Shown piece after piece: positions 26,702 through 36,756 of a stretch of 64,000 bases of DNA (the first letter of the stretch is position 1; every line of letters begins with the position of its first letter). This DNA is from Cryobacterium arcticum (GTDB lineage Bacteria; Actinomycetota; Actinomycetes; Actinomycetales; Microbacteriaceae), in NCBI RefSeq assembly GCF_003185895.1, contig NZ_QHLY01000013.1, positions 102,032 to 166,031 of the forward strand, read 5' to 3'. A program made the position numbers and the translations under genes. The notes under the pieces are model-generated. The model saw only the letters and a list, made by a program, of their open reading frames with translations, made no database searches and was not told where the DNA came from.

Positions 26702-29227
26702 ATGTTTGAGAGATTTACCGACCGAGCTCGTCGTGTCGTCGTCCTGGCCCAGGAAGAGGCCAAGATGCTCAACCACAACTACATCGGGACCGAGCACATT
26801 CTGCTCGGGCTCATCCATGAGGGTGAAGGCGTGGCCGCCAAGGCCCTGGAAAGCCTCGGCATCTCGCTTGATGCCGTGCGCGAACAGGTGCAGGACATCA
26901 TCGGCCAGGGTCAGCAGCAGCCCACGGGTCACATCCCGTTCACGCCGCGCGCCAAGAAGGTCCTCGAGCTGAGCCTGCGGGAAGCCTTGCAGCTCGGCCA
27001 CAACTACATCGGAACCGAGCACATCCTGCTCGGGCTCATCCGCGAGGGCGAGGGCGTGGCCGCCCAGGTGCTGGTCAAGCTCGGCGCCGACCTCAACCGG
27101 GTGCGCCAGCAGGTCATCCAGCTCCTTTCCGGCTACCAGGGAAAGGAGCAGGTGCAGGTGGGCGCGAACGAGACCGCAGCCGGACCCGCGGGCAGCCAGA
27201 TTCTTGACCAGTTCGGGCGCAACCTCACGCAGGCGGCGCGCGACAACAAACTCGACCCGGTCATCGGGCGCGAGAAGGAGATCGAGCGGGTCATGCAGAT
27301 CCTCTCCCGCCGCTCCAAGAACAACCCCGTGCTGATCGGTGAACCCGGCGTCGGCAAGACCGCCGTCGTCGAGGGCCTCGCCCAGGCGATCGTCAAGGGC
27401 GATGTGCCGGAGACGCTGAAGGACAAGCAGCTCTACTCGCTTGACCTCGGTTCCCTCATCGCCGGCAGCCGCTACCGCGGTGACTTCGAGGAACGCCTGA
27501 AAAAGGTCACCAAGGAGATCCGCACCCGCGGCGACATCATCGTGTTCATCGACGAGATCCACACCCTCGTCGGAGCCGGTGCCGCCGAGGGCGCCATCGA
27601 CGCGGCCTCGATCCTCAAGCCGCTGCTCGCCCGGGGTGAACTGCAGACCATCGGTGCGACCACGCTCGACGAGTACCGCAAGCACTTCGAGAAGGATGCC
27701 GCGCTCGAGCGCCGCTTCCAGCCCATCCAGGTGAACGAGCCGTCGCTGCCGCACACGATCAACATCCTCAAGGGTCTGCGCGACCGCTACGAGGCGCACC
27801 ACAAGGTCTCCATCACCGATGGCGCCCTCGTGGCCGCGGCCAACCTCGCCGACCGCTACGTCTCCGACCGGTTCCTGCCCGACAAGGCCATCGACCTGAT
27901 CGACGAGGCCGGCGCACGCCTGCGCCTCTCGATCCTCTCGAGCCCGCCGGAGCTGCGCGAATTCGACGAGAAGATCGCCGTGGTTCGTGCCGCCAAGGAG
28001 ACCGCGATCGAGGACCAGGACTTCGAGAAGGCAGCGGGCCTCCGCGACGAGGAGAAGAACCTCCTCGGCGAGCGTCTGCGCCTGGAGAAGAAGTGGAAGT
28101 CCGGCGACGTCAAGACCACCGCGGTGGTCGACGAGGGCCTGATCGCCGAGGTCCTGGCCCAGGCCACCGGCATCCCCGTCTTCAAGCTCACCGAGGAAGA
28201 GTCCTCGCGGCTCGTCTTCATGGAGAAGGCACTGCACCAGCGCGTCATCGGTCAGGAAGAGGCCATCTCGGCGCTCGCCAAGACCATCCGTCGCACCCGT
28301 GCGGGCCTGAAGGACCCGAAGCGTCCGAGCGGTTCGTTCATCTTCGCCGGCCCCACCGGTGTCGGTAAGACCGAGCTGGCCAAGGCGCTCGCGGAGTTCC
28401 TCTTCGACGACGAGGCCGCCATGATCTCGCTCGACATGAGTGAGTACGGCGAGAAGCACACCGTCTCCCGCCTGTTCGGTGCTCCTCCCGGGTTCGTCGG
28501 CTTCGAAGAGGGCGGTCAGCTCACCGAGAAGGTGCGCCGCAAGCCGTTCTCCGTGGTGCTGTTCGACGAGATCGAGAAGGCTCACCCCGACATCTTCAAC
28601 TCGCTCCTCCAGATTCTGGAAGAGGGCCGGTTGACGGATGGCCAGGGTCGCGTGATCGACTTCAAGAACACCGTCATCATCATGACCACCAACCTCGGCA
28701 CCAGGGACATCAGCGGCTCGCCCGTCGGTTTCCAGCTCGAGGGCGACACGGCCACCAGCTACGACCGGATGCGCGGAAAGGTGAACGAGGAGCTGAAGAA
28801 GCACTTCAAGCCCGAGTTCCTCAACCGCGTCGACGAGATCATCGTCTTCCCGCAGCTGTCCAAGCCCGAACTGCTGCAGATCGTGGACCTGTTCATCAAG
28901 CGCCTGGGCGACCGGCTGCTCGACCGCGACATGACCATCGACATCACCCTCGCGGTGAAGGAGCACCTCATCGAGGTCGGCTTCGACCCCGCCCTGGGCG
29001 CCCGGCCGTTGCGCCGCGCGATCCAGCGTGAGGTGGAAGACCGTCTGAGCGAGAAGATCCTGCACGGCGAGCTGAACGCGGGAGACCACGTGCACGTGGA
29101 CTTCATCGACGGGGAGTACGTGTTCACCACGACGAACCGCAACGAGGCCGTCTCGGTAGGCATCAACGCCGCCGCCGCGGTGGGAACCGGACCGGGCACG
29201 CCCGACCTGGCCATCACCAGCGACTAA
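26702..29227 (+). CDS. clpC: ATP-dependent Clp protease ATPase subunit ClpC
   Basis: The 841-residue Hsp100 protein has two N-terminal Clp repeats ([18 protein letters not shown] and [18 protein letters not shown]). AAA1 has Walker A GEPGVGKT (about 213-220), and a middle UVR-like coiled segment lies near 425-460. AAA2 has Walker A GPTGVGKT (about 550-557), and a C-terminal D2-small domain includes [15 protein letters not shown]. It unfolds substrates for ClpP. It is monocistronic here, with a strong terminator after it. In mycobacteria clpC1 lies near lysS too; here about 6 kb of other genes separate them. Confidence 0.97.
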   Translation: MFERFTDRARRVVVLAQEEAKMLNHNYIGTEHILLGLIHEGEGVAAKALESLGISLDAVREQVQDIIGQGQQQPTGHIPFTPRAKKVLELSLREALQLGHNYIGTEHILLGLIREGEGVAAQVLVKLGADLNRVRQQVIQLLSGYQGKEQVQVGANETAAGPAGSQILDQFGRNLTQAARDNKLDPVIGREKEIERVMQILSRRSKNNPVLIGEPGVGKTAVVEGLAQAIVKGDVPETLKDKQLYSLDLGSLIAGSRYRGDFEERLKKVTKEIRTRGDIIVFIDEIHTLVGAGAAEGAIDAASILKPLLARGELQTIGATTLDEYRKHFEKDAALERRFQPIQVNEPSLPHTINILKGLRDRYEAHHKVSITDGALVAAANLADRYVSDRFLPDKAIDLIDEAGARLRLSILSSPPELREFDEKIAVVRAAKETAIEDQDFEKAAGLRDEEKNLLGERLRLEKKWKSGDVKTTAVVDEGLIAEVLAQATGIPVFKLTEEESSRLVFMEKALHQRVIGQEEAISALAKTIRRTRAGLKDPKRPSGSFIFAGPTGVGKTELAKALAEFLFDDEAAMISLDMSEYGEKHTVSRLFGAPPGFVGFEEGGQLTEKVRRKPFSVVLFDEIEKAHPDIFNSLLQILEEGRLTDGQGRVIDFKNTVIIMTTNLGTRDISGSPVGFQLEGDTATSYDRMRGKVNEELKKHFKPEFLNRVDEIIVFPQLSKPELLQIVDLFIKRLGDRLLDRDMTIDITLAVKEHLIEVGFDPALGARPLRRAIQREVEDRLSEKILHGELNAGDHVHVDFIDGEYVFTTTNRNEAVSVGINAAAAVGTGPGTPDLAITSD

Positions 29228-29242
29228 GCACGACAATACGAA

Positions 29243-29273
29243 CGAAGGCCCGGCGGATTCCGCCGGGCCTTCG
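29243..29273. terminator. Terminator after clpC
   Basis: A 14 bp perfect stem, CGAAGGCCCGGCGG (29243-29256) with CCGCCGGGCCTTCG (29260-29273), encloses a 3 nt loop. It starts 16 nt after the clpC stop. The T-tract is weak (CGCTCGTTG), as is common in actinobacteria. Confidence 0.85.
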
Positions 29274-29377
29274 CTCGTTGCACTGCCGTCCTGCCGTCGT
29301 ACCGGCCGCGCTCATTGCCGCCCGTAGACTGGACATCTTGTAAATCGACGGCCGCATGGCCAGGGAAGTGGGCGGGC

Positions 29378-29890
29378 GTGACCAATCAGGAGTTTCTCGT
29401 CCGCCGGGCTCGCACCAGCGACGTTCCCCGCATCCAGGCGCTCGTCGAACCGCTCGTGCAGCAGCGCATCCTGCTCGGCAAGGACCTCGTCGTCTTCTAC
29501 GAGGCGGTGCAGGAGTTCCGCGTGGTCGAAGACGCCAACGGCGACCTGGTGGGCTGCGGCGCCCTGCACGTGATGTGGGAGGACCTTGGCGAGGTGCGCA
29601 CTCTGGCCGTGTCCCAGGACTGGCTCGGCAAGGGTGTCGGGCACGCGCTGCTCGGCCGGCTCGAAGCGGATGCCCGCGAGCTCGGCCTCAGCCGGCTCTT
29701 CTGCCTCACCTTCGAGGTGGGCTTCTTCGTGCGGCACGACTTCGTCGACATGGGTAGCGAGACTGTGGATCCGGCCGTCTATGCCGAACTCGTGCGCTCG
29801 CACGACGAAGGTGTCGCCGAGTTCCTCGACCTCGCCCGGGTCAAGCCCAACACCCTCGGCAACACCCGGATGCTCAAGCGCCTCGTCTGA
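29378..29890 (+). CDS. GNAT amino-acid N-acetyltransferase (ArgA/Rv2747-like)
   Basis: The 170-residue GNAT protein has the acetyl-CoA-binding loop VSQDWLGKGVGHALLGRL (motif A, R/Q-x-x-G-x-G/A form). LVGCGALHVMWEDLGEVRTLAV precedes it and SRLFCLTFEVGFFVRHDFVDMG follows. The length and features match the stand-alone N-acetylglutamate synthases of actinobacteria (Rv2747 type), which start arginine synthesis from glutamate. GTG at 29378 is chosen because relatives begin at this MTN; the upstream frame has no family similarity. No arginine genes are nearby. Confidence 0.82.
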   Translation: MTNQEFLVRRARTSDVPRIQALVEPLVQQRILLGKDLVVFYEAVQEFRVVEDANGDLVGCGALHVMWEDLGEVRTLAVSQDWLGKGVGHALLGRLEADARELGLSRLFCLTFEVGFFVRHDFVDMGSETVDPAVYAELVRSHDEGVAEFLDLARVKPNTLGNTRMLKRLV

Positions 29891-30065
29891 CCCGCCACGC
29901 CCCGCCGCGCGGGCAACAGGTCTGCTCATCCGAGCGAATTTCACGGATGTAACCCGCTCGACACGTCGCGGGGATAGGCTGCCCGGCAATGCGCCGGACG
30001 CTCGTCGTGCGCCCCCAATGGGTGGCATGCCCGGTCAGATCACCGTTCGACTTCCGAGGAGAAAC

Positions 30066-32570
30066 ATGTCGTTGACTTCCCGCCGCCCGATCCGACTGGG
30101 CTTCGCCGCCGCGCTGGGAGCGTGCCTCGCAGCCGCCCCACTAGTGGCGATTCCCGCACAAGCCGCCCCGGCCCCGCCCGAAGCCGTGCAACTCAACCTG
30201 CTCAACATCAACGACTTCCACGGTCGCATCGACGAGAACACCGTGAAGTTCGCCGGCACCGTGGAGACCCTCCGCGCCGAGTACGGCGACGACGCCACCC
30301 TCTTCCTCTCCGACGGCGACAACATCGGCGCCTCACTGTTCGCGTCGGCCTCCCAGCAGGACACACCCACCCTCGACGTGCTGAACGCCCTCGAACTGAA
30401 TGCCTCCGCGGTGGGCAACCACGAATTCGACCAGGGCTACGCCGACCTCATCGGCCGCGTCGCCGACACCGCCGACTTCGACTACCTCGGCGCCAACGTC
30501 TACAAGGCCGGCACCGAAGAACCCGCTCTCGACGAGTACGTGCTCACCGAGGTGCAGGGCGTCACCGTCGGCATCATCGGCACCGTCACGGAGGAGACCC
30601 CGTCGCTGGTGTCGCCCAACGGCATCGCCAGCCTGAGCTTCGGCGACCCGGTGGAGGCCGTGAACCGGGTGGCCGCCGAACTCACCGACGGCGACCCGGC
30701 CAACGGTGAAGCCGACGTGCTGATTGCCGAGTACCACGAGGGCGCATCCGCCGGCACCCCCGAGGACGCGACGCTGGAGCAGGAACTCGCCGTCACCGAC
30801 AGCGCCTTCGCCCGGATCGTCACCGAGACCTCCGCCGCAGTGGACGCCATCTTCACCGGACACACGCACAAACAGTACGCCTGGAACGCCCAGGTGCCCG
30901 GCGAGGCCGCTGGGGTGACCAGGCCGGTCCTGCAGACCGGCAACTACGGCGAGAACATCGGCCAGGTCGTGCTCAGCTACGACCCGGCCACCGACGTGGC
31001 CACCACGGTGACCAACCAGAACGTACCGCGCACCGAAACCGACGACGCCGAACTCGTGGCGGCGTTCCCCCGCGTGGCCGAGGTGCAGACCATCACCGAT
31101 GCTGCCCTGGCCGAAGCCGAAGAACTGGGCAGCGTGCCGGTCGGAGCGGTCTCGGCCGACATCACCCGCGCCTCGATCGAGGGCGCCACCCCGGTGGTCG
31201 AGGATCGGGCCGCACCGTCGACCCTCGGCACCCTGGTCGCCAACTCCCTCCGCGACTCGCTGGCCGACCCCGCCACGGGCGGTGCTGAGATCGGCGTCGT
31301 CAACCCCGGCGGCATGCGCGCCGACCTCTTGGCGACTCCCGACCCGGTGGTCACCTACGCGGAGGCCAACGCCGTGCTGCCGTTCGTGAACAACCTCTGG
31401 ACCACCACCCTCACCGGCGCGCAGTTCAAGACCGTGCTGGAGCAGCAGTGGCAGCGGGATGACGAGGGCGAGGTGCCCAGCCGGCCGTACCTGCAACTGG
31501 GCCTCTCCGACAACGTGAACTACACCTTCGACCCCACCCGGGCCGAGGGCGACCGGATCACCGGCATCTGGGTCAACGACGAAGCCATCGACCCGACCCG
31601 CGGGTACCGGATCGGGTCGTTCAACTTCCTGCTCACCGGCGGTGACAACTTCTGGGAGTTCCAGAACGCCACCGACACCCGTGACTCCGGGCTCGTCGAC
31701 CGGGATGCCTGGATCTCCTACCTCACCGCGAACAACCCGGTCTCACCGTCATTCGCGGTGGCCCAGGCCGCGGTGACCGGGGTGCCGACCGAGGCCGTCG
31801 CGGTGGGGGACACCGTGTCGTTCGCGGTGTCGCAGCTGAACCTCACCTCGTCGGGAGCCCCGAAGAACACCACGCTCGCGGTCGACTGGGCGGGCAGCGC
31901 TACTGAGTTCGCTGCTGTCGCCGTCGACGCCAGTGGCGCCGCGGCCGTGGCTCTCACCGTTCCGGCGGATGCGGCCGCGAACACCGTCGTGACCCTCACT
32001 GCCGCCGAGACCGGCACCGTCGTGCGGGTTCCGTTGACCGTCGACACCACCGTGGTCACCCCGACCCCTACCCCCACCCCCACGCCGACCCCGGTACCGA
32101 CCGAACCCACTCCCACCGAACCGGCTCCGACCGTGCCGGGAGTGGCCGCCACCCCCGCTCCGGTGAGCTCGCTCACCGAGCCGCTCCGGAACGCCGTCAG
32201 CACCACCAAGACGAGCTACCGGGCCGGCGCTGAGATCACCATCTCGGTCGGTGCTGAGCACGCCGGGGAGTACGTGTCGGTGTGGGTGCGCTCCACCCCG
32301 GTGAACCTCGGCGGCTGGCTCCAGGTGAGCGAGGCGGGAACCGTGACCACCACGCTGCCGACCGACCTGGCCGCCGGCACGCACCGCATCATCGTGCAGG
32401 ACGCATCCGGCGCCGTGCTCGGCTGGACCGAGATCACGGTGACGGGCAGCACGACTGCCGCTCTGGCGGCCACCGGGGTTGACTCCACGCCCTGGCTGGT
32501 GGGCGCGGCTCTGATGTTGCTGATCGGTGCGGTCCTGCTGCGTCGTCGCCCGATTCCCACGGAATCCTGA
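30066..32570 (+). CDS. Cell-wall-anchored bifunctional metallophosphatase/5'-nucleotidase
   Basis: The 834-residue protein has a signal peptide (cleavage near IPAQA-AP, about residue 34). A metallophosphatase domain follows with NINDFHGR, SDGDNIGAS, GNHEFDQG and GHTHKQYAW. A 5'-nucleotidase C-terminal domain (about 345-530, with NPGGMRADLL) comes next, then Ig-like segments and a Thr-Pro repeat. The end is a LAATG sorting motif (800-804), a hydrophobic span and an Arg-rich tail. LAxTG is the class E sortase signal of high-GC actinobacteria. It hydrolyses nucleotides outside the cell. GAGGAG precedes ATG 30066. Confidence 0.92.
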   Translation: MSLTSRRPIRLGFAAALGACLAAAPLVAIPAQAAPAPPEAVQLNLLNINDFHGRIDENTVKFAGTVETLRAEYGDDATLFLSDGDNIGASLFASASQQDTPTLDVLNALELNASAVGNHEFDQGYADLIGRVADTADFDYLGANVYKAGTEEPALDEYVLTEVQGVTVGIIGTVTEETPSLVSPNGIASLSFGDPVEAVNRVAAELTDGDPANGEADVLIAEYHEGASAGTPEDATLEQELAVTDSAFARIVTETSAAVDAIFTGHTHKQYAWNAQVPGEAAGVTRPVLQTGNYGENIGQVVLSYDPATDVATTVTNQNVPRTETDDAELVAAFPRVAEVQTITDAALAEAEELGSVPVGAVSADITRASIEGATPVVEDRAAPSTLGTLVANSLRDSLADPATGGAEIGVVNPGGMRADLLATPDPVVTYAEANAVLPFVNNLWTTTLTGAQFKTVLEQQWQRDDEGEVPSRPYLQLGLSDNVNYTFDPTRAEGDRITGIWVNDEAIDPTRGYRIGSFNFLLTGGDNFWEFQNATDTRDSGLVDRDAWISYLTANNPVSPSFAVAQAAVTGVPTEAVAVGDTVSFAVSQLNLTSSGAPKNTTLAVDWAGSATEFAAVAVDASGAAAVALTVPADAAANTVVTLTAAETGTVVRVPLTVDTTVVTPTPTPTPTPTPVPTEPTPTEPAPTVPGVAATPAPVSSLTEPLRNAVSTTKTSYRAGAEITISVGAEHAGEYVSVWVRSTPVNLGGWLQVSEAGTVTTTLPTDLAAGTHRIIVQDASGAVLGWTEITVTGSTTAALAATGVDSTPWLVGAALMLLIGAVLLRRRPIPTES

Positions 32571-32623
32571 CCGACACGCAGGGCATTACCGGCGGCGCCG
32601 GAAGACCTCGCTAGCCTGGAATC

Positions 32624-33250
32624 ATGTCGACGATCAAGCATCCCGTCGGCCCCCAGGCCAGCGCGGTCTACCGGCGCCGCCGCTTGGTGGTCGGCCTCGG
32701 CCTGCTCGCCGTGATCGTGGTCATCCTGCTGATCGTCTTCCGACCCGGCAGCGGCGACGACCCGGCGCCCGCAGCGCCAGCGAACACGACCGCACCCGCC
32801 GCGACCTCGCCCGACCCCGCTGCCACGGATGCGCCGGCCGGCTCGGCCTGTGACCCGGCTGTGGTGCAGGTCGAGGCGATCACCAACCAGGGCTCCTACG
32901 ACCCCGACGAGAACCCCGAGCTCTCGCTCAGCGTCACCAACACCGGTACGGTCGCGTGCGACCTGAACGCCGGCACCTCGACGCAGGTGTTCACCATCAC
33001 CAGCGGCGCCGACGTCTACTGGACCTCGACGGACTGCCAGACCGACCCGGCCGACGCCGAGGTCACGCTCGAACCGGGCGTTGCGGTGGCAACCAAGACC
33101 CCGGTCACCTGGGATCGCACCCGTTCCAGCCCGGAGACCTGCGAGATCACCGACCGGGAAGCCGTGCCCGGCGAGGGTGCCTCCTACTACCTCACCGTGA
33201 GCGTGGGCGGGGTCGAATCCGCCAGCCCCACCCAGTTCCTGCTCAACTAA
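32624..33250 (+). CDS. Hypothetical membrane-anchored extracellular protein
   Basis: The 208-residue protein has a basic N-terminus (YRRRR), one span (about 20-40), an Ala/Pro/Thr linker and a beta-rich domain of about 130 residues. The domain carries four cysteines (CDP, CDLN, DCQTD, CEIT) that could form two disulfides outside the cell. The repeated pattern of NPELSLSVTNTGTVACDLNAG resembles DUF4232-like/Ig folds. It is a known hypothetical type in Microbacteriaceae, without an assigned function. Confidence 0.75.
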   Translation: MSTIKHPVGPQASAVYRRRRLVVGLGLLAVIVVILLIVFRPGSGDDPAPAAPANTTAPAATSPDPAATDAPAGSACDPAVVQVEAITNQGSYDPDENPELSLSVTNTGTVACDLNAGTSTQVFTITSGADVYWTSTDCQTDPADAEVTLEPGVAVATKTPVTWDRTRSSPETCEITDREAVPGEGASYYLTVSVGGVESASPTQFLLN

Positions 33251-33320
33251 CGATCGCCCGGTGCCGCGTTCGCTCCGGGCTGAGCGCACGAGTGGAACCG
33301 CCGATGCGGCGGATGATTGA

Positions 33321-33740
33321 ATGGACGATGTGACAGACGCAACGCCAGACACCCGATCCGACGCCCTCGCCGCCGCGCTGGCCAACCAGGACGTGGCCGC
33401 GGTCGCGTACGCGCTCCGCAACGACGTGGTGATCGTGCCACAGCTCGTGGTGAAGGGCAGCGCCGAACAGGTGCGGGTCTTCGGCCGCGAGGGCAGCGAC
33501 AAGCGGATGCTGCTGCTCTTCTCCTCCGGCGAGAACTACGCCCGCATGATTCCCGACGAGGTCAACCCGCAGGTGATGGTCGGCGACGCCCAGTGGCTGA
33601 GCGAGTTCCTCACCGTGCACAAGAACACCCTGGAGATGGTGTTCTTCGACATTGCCGGCCCGCACGTGATGCAGGCCGCGCCCGAAGACCTGCTGCGCGC
33701 GCTCGGCCCGATCGGCGACGAGAGCACCGCGACCCACTAG
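33321..33740 (+). CDS. SseB-like domain protein
   Basis: The 139-residue acidic protein resembles the SseB N-terminal domain family: ALANQDVAAVAYALRNDVVIVPQLV, then LLLFSSGENYARMIPDE and a late FDIAGPHVMQAAPEDLLRAL. The family has no settled biochemical role; SseB was linked to serine sensitivity in E. coli. There is no signal peptide, so it is cytosolic. It ends 27 nt before the convergent radA. Confidence 0.75.
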   Translation: MDDVTDATPDTRSDALAAALANQDVAAVAYALRNDVVIVPQLVVKGSAEQVRVFGREGSDKRMLLLFSSGENYARMIPDEVNPQVMVGDAQWLSEFLTVHKNTLEMVFFDIAGPHVMQAAPEDLLRALGPIGDESTATH

Positions 33741-33767
33741 ACCCGAGCCTGAAGCCGCCCGGTCTGT

Positions 33768-35132
33768 CTAACCGAACGCCGCGTCGAGTTCGGCGTCTCG
33801 CCGGGATATTCCGGTGCCGAGTGCCCGGTTCACCGCGGTGTGCACGGTACTGCTGGAGTCATCGATGCGGGTGGTGAATCCCATGCGCGCGGCCTCGGCG
33901 GCGCGCTGCTTGGCGGCGGACACCGGGCGCACCTCGCCGGCCAGGCTGATCTCGCCGAACGCCACCACGTCGTGGGCGACCGGATCGTCGAGGAGAGCCG
34001 ACACCAGCGCTACGGCAATGGCCAGGTCGGCGGCCGGTTCCACCAGCCGCACCCCGCCCACCGTCGACACGTACACATCCTTCTTCTGGAAGTTGTGGCC
34101 GGCCCGTTTCTCCAGCACGGCCAGGAGCATGGCCACCCGCGAGCCGTCGACGCCGTTGGTCACCCGCCGCGGGTTGGGCATAGATGTGTCAAGCACCAGA
34201 GCCTGCACCTCCACCGGCAGGGCGCGACGGCCCTCCATCGCCACGGTGACGCAGGTGCCGGAGACCGCGGTGGTGCCGCGGCTGAGGAACAGGCCGCTGG
34301 GGTCGGCGACCTCGCTGATGCCATCGCCGGTCATCTCGAAACATCCCACTTCGTCGGTGGAGCCGAATCGGTTCTTGAGGGCGCGCACGAACCGCAGGGC
34401 GGTGTGCCGGTCGCCCTCGAACTGGCAGACCACATCCACCAGGTGCTCGAGCAGCCGCGGCCCGGCGATGGTGCCGTCCTTGGTGACGTGCCCCACCAAC
34501 AGAACCGGCAGATTGCGGTCTTTGGCCAGGCGGATGAGCGTGGCGGCGACCTCGCGCACCTGGCCGGGCTGCCCGGCCTGGCCGTCGTTGAGCGAGCTGG
34601 ACACGGTCTGCACCGAGTCGATGATCACCAGGTCGGGTTTGACCGCGTCGATCTGGCCGAGGATCGTGGCCAAGTCGGTCTCGGCGGCGATGTACAGCTC
34701 GGGCTGCAGGGCGCCGGTGCGCTCGGCGCGCAGGCGCACCTGGGCGACCGATTCCTCGGCGCTCACATAGAGCACCCGGGACTTGGCGACAGCGGCCTTG
34801 GAGGCCACCTCGAGCAGCAGGGTGGACTTGCCCACGCCGGGCTCGCCGCTGAGAAGGATCACCGAGCCGGGCACGATGCCGCCGCCGAGCACCCGGTCGA
34901 ACTCGTTGATGCCGGTGGGCCAGTGCGCCACCGCGGTGGTGTCCACGTGCGTGATCGGCCGGGCGATATTGGGGCCGCTCACGAACGTCGGCGTGACGGA
35001 TCGACTGATGCCGGTCTTCTCCGCGGCTTCCACCACGGTGCCCCACTGCTGGCATTCGCCGCAGCGGCCCGCCCATTTCAGTGTGGTCCAGCCACACTCG
35101 GTGCAACGGAAGTTGGAGACGGGTTTAGCCAT
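33768..35132 (-). CDS. radA: DNA repair protein RadA
   Basis: The 454-residue protein has a C4 zinc finger (Cys10, Cys13, Cys24, Cys27), a RecA-like ATPase with Walker A GEPGVGKST (96-104), and the RadA-specific KNRFGSTDE (253-261). A C-terminal Lon-like domain (DVYVSTVGGVRLVEPAADLAIAVAL) follows. It is a branch-migration helicase in recombination. In many actinobacteria it lies near disA, which is not seen here. Confidence 0.97.
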   Translation of the reverse strand: MAKPVSNFRCTECGWTTLKWAGRCGECQQWGTVVEAAEKTGISRSVTPTFVSGPNIARPITHVDTTAVAHWPTGINEFDRVLGGGIVPGSVILLSGEPGVGKSTLLLEVASKAAVAKSRVLYVSAEESVAQVRLRAERTGALQPELYIAAETDLATILGQIDAVKPDLVIIDSVQTVSSSLNDGQAGQPGQVREVAATLIRLAKDRNLPVLLVGHVTKDGTIAGPRLLEHLVDVVCQFEGDRHTALRFVRALKNRFGSTDEVGCFEMTGDGISEVADPSGLFLSRGTTAVSGTCVTVAMEGRRALPVEVQALVLDTSMPNPRRVTNGVDGSRVAMLLAVLEKRAGHNFQKKDVYVSTVGGVRLVEPAADLAIAVALVSALLDDPVAHDVVAFGEISLAGEVRPVSAAKQRAAEAARMGFTTRIDDSSSTVHTAVNRALGTGISRRDAELDAAFG

Positions 35133-35165
35133 GTCAGCGAGCCTAGCCGCGGCCGCCGACAGTCA

Positions 35166-35948
35166 TCACTCGACGAACGCGTCCTGGGGAAAACGGTGGG
35201 CCACGTCGGTGCTGAGCTGCGGCAGGAACGCTTCGGCCCAGATGCGGTAGCCGCGGTCGTTGGGGTGGAAGAAGTCGTTGGCGACCTGGGTGAAGACACT
35301 GCGGAGGCCCTGCCGCTCGGTGGCCTCGTGCAGCGGCACCACGGTGAGCCCGTGCTCGGCCGCGACCTCCCGCACGATCCGGTTGGCCACGAACACCTTG
35401 CGGTCGTTGTGCGGCAGGTGGAAGCAAGGCAGGTCGGCCACCAGCGCATGCGCCGGCAAGGCGGCGAAGAGGGTGCGGATGCCCGCTTCGAAGCGCACCG
35501 GGTCCCACTGGGCGATGTCGTTGGCGCCGATGGCGACCGTGACGATGTCGGGCTGCAGCTTGACGAATCGGGGCAGCTGGTCGCGCACGGCCAGGTCGAC
35601 GGTGGCGCCGGAGACGCTGAGGTTGAGCACCCGCACGGTCTTGCCGGTGGCCAGACGGATGTGATCGGCCAGAATGCCGACGTAGCCGCGGTTGGGGGCG
35701 CTGGCGCCGATGCCCTGCGCGGCGCTGTCGCCGATGGCGACGTAGAGCAACTCACCCTTCTCCTTGGCGTGGGTGCGCCACCAGAGCGAGTTGATCGGCA
35801 GCGTCTCGTTGAGCTCGGCGGCGTTGGCGGCAAGCATCCGGCGAAGGCGGCGGTAGCCCAGCATGGCGGCCGCACCGAGCCCGGCGGTGCCGGCAACGGC
35901 GCCGGCGGTGAGGGCGAGAGTGCGGGGAGTTGAAGTGTCGTTTGTCAC
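35166..35948 (-). CDS. SGNH/GDSL-type hydrolase, membrane-anchored
   Basis: From GTG 35948 the 260-residue product has one N-terminal hydrophobic span (about 11-31). The SGNH fold has block I AIGDSAAQGIGAS (Ser75), block III VAIGANDIAQW, and block V FFHPNDRGY (His near 228). Such enzymes are esterases or lipases; the substrate is unknown. The GTG follows GGAGG at a slightly long distance and removes an upstream leader without family similarity. It lies 33 nt from radA. Confidence 0.85.
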   Translation of the reverse strand: MTNDTSTPRTLALTAGAVAGTAGLGAAAMLGYRRLRRMLAANAAELNETLPINSLWWRTHAKEKGELLYVAIGDSAAQGIGASAPNRGYVGILADHIRLATGKTVRVLNLSVSGATVDLAVRDQLPRFVKLQPDIVTVAIGANDIAQWDPVRFEAGIRTLFAALPAHALVADLPCFHLPHNDRKVFVANRIVREVAAEHGLTVVPLHEATERQGLRSVFTQVANDFFHPNDRGYRIWAEAFLPQLSTDVAHRFPQDAFVE

Positions 35949-36091
35949 GGGAGAGAGAGTACCTCCGGGCACTGACAGTTCGCTCGAATCGGCCAGATCG
36001 GCACGGGTGTGCACCGGCAACGGAATGACCCCGCAAACGGATGCGCGCAAGGATTCGCGTCACACCCCGTTCCTCAACTACAATCGCTCTC

Positions 36092-36178
36092 GGTACCGTG
36101 TCCGAGCGGCCGAAGGTGCAACTCTCGAAAAGTTGTGTGGGGGAGACTCCACCGTGGGTTCAAATCCCACCGGTACCG
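36092..36178 (+). tRNA. tRNA-Ser (CGA)
   Basis: This is an 87 nt class II tRNA: acceptor GGTACCG/CGGTACC, anticodon stem CAACT/AGTTG with loop CTCGAAA (anticodon CGA), and a long variable arm (GTGGGGGAGACTCCAC). The T-arm is GTGGGTTCAAATCCCAC and the discriminator is G. The next three bases are CCA (36179-36181), so unlike the other tRNAs here the 3' CCA appears encoded. Confidence 0.95.
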
Positions 36179-36184
36179 CCACAG

Positions 36185-36220
36185 AAAAACCCCGTCAATC
36201 CCAGTGATTACGGGGTTTTT
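36185..36220 (+). terminator. Terminator after tRNA-Ser
   Basis: AAAAACCCCGT (36185-36195) pairs with ACGGGGTTTTT (36210-36220) around a 14 nt loop and continues into T. This is a good Rho-independent terminator just past the tRNA. Confidence 0.88.
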
Positions 36221-36248
36221 TGCTCAGCTCGAACGTGAAGGAAACACC

Positions 36249-36710
36249 GTGTCTGACCACGCCAGAATCAAGGGCCACACCGTGACCCGCACCGTGCACA
36301 TCGAGGCCTCGCGCGAGACCGTCTGGACCGCGCTGACCGACCCCGACGTGATGGTCCAGTGGTTCGGAGACAGTGCGACGTTCGCTGCGCTCGAGCCCGG
36401 AGCTACCGGCACCATCGACTGGGATGGCTACGGCAGCTTCCCGATCGAGATCACCGAGGTGGCGCCCGGCGACGCGTTCGGCTTTCGGTGGTCGGGCATC
36501 CCCGCCGACGAGCTCGACGAGTACGCGACGCACGTGCGCTTCACCATCGCCGATGCCGGTACCGGTACGGATGTCACGGTGATCGAATCGGGCTTCGACA
36601 CACTCCCCGGCGGCACCCGCTACCGTCGCGAGCGCCTGGAGCAGAACCGAGAGGGCTGGGACGTCGAACTCGACGAGCTCGCGATCCTGCTCGAGGGCGT
36701 CACCCCGTAA
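36249..36710 (+). CDS. SRPBCC (AHSA1-like) domain protein
   Basis: The 153-residue protein has the AHSA1/START-like pattern: VTRTVHIEASRETVWTALTDPDVMVQWFGD, ITEVAPGDAFGFRWSG, TVIESGFDTLPG and EGWDVELDELAILLEG. These single-domain proteins bind hydrophobic ligands or act as stress co-factors; no specific role can be assigned. The GTG at 36249 follows AAGGA with good spacing and gives the usual family start. Confidence 0.85.
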   Translation: MSDHARIKGHTVTRTVHIEASRETVWTALTDPDVMVQWFGDSATFAALEPGATGTIDWDGYGSFPIEITEVAPGDAFGFRWSGIPADELDEYATHVRFTIADAGTGTDVTVIESGFDTLPGGTRYRRERLEQNREGWDVELDELAILLEGVTP

Positions 36711-36756
36711 TTTCGCGGTTGCGCGGAGGCCTCGTCGGCCGTGTTACTATTTTTCC

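Noticed and set aside
26402..29236. A 944-codon open frame antisense to clpC
   Set aside because: clpC on the other strand is unmistakable along its full length. High-GC genes with G/C third positions leave long antisense frames open, and this one shows no recognisable domain.
36221..36245. Possible fourth copy of the palindromic repeat
   Set aside because: Only one arm-like stretch (CTCAGCTCG) is similar; no second arm is found, so this is probably chance next to the tRNA-Ser terminator.
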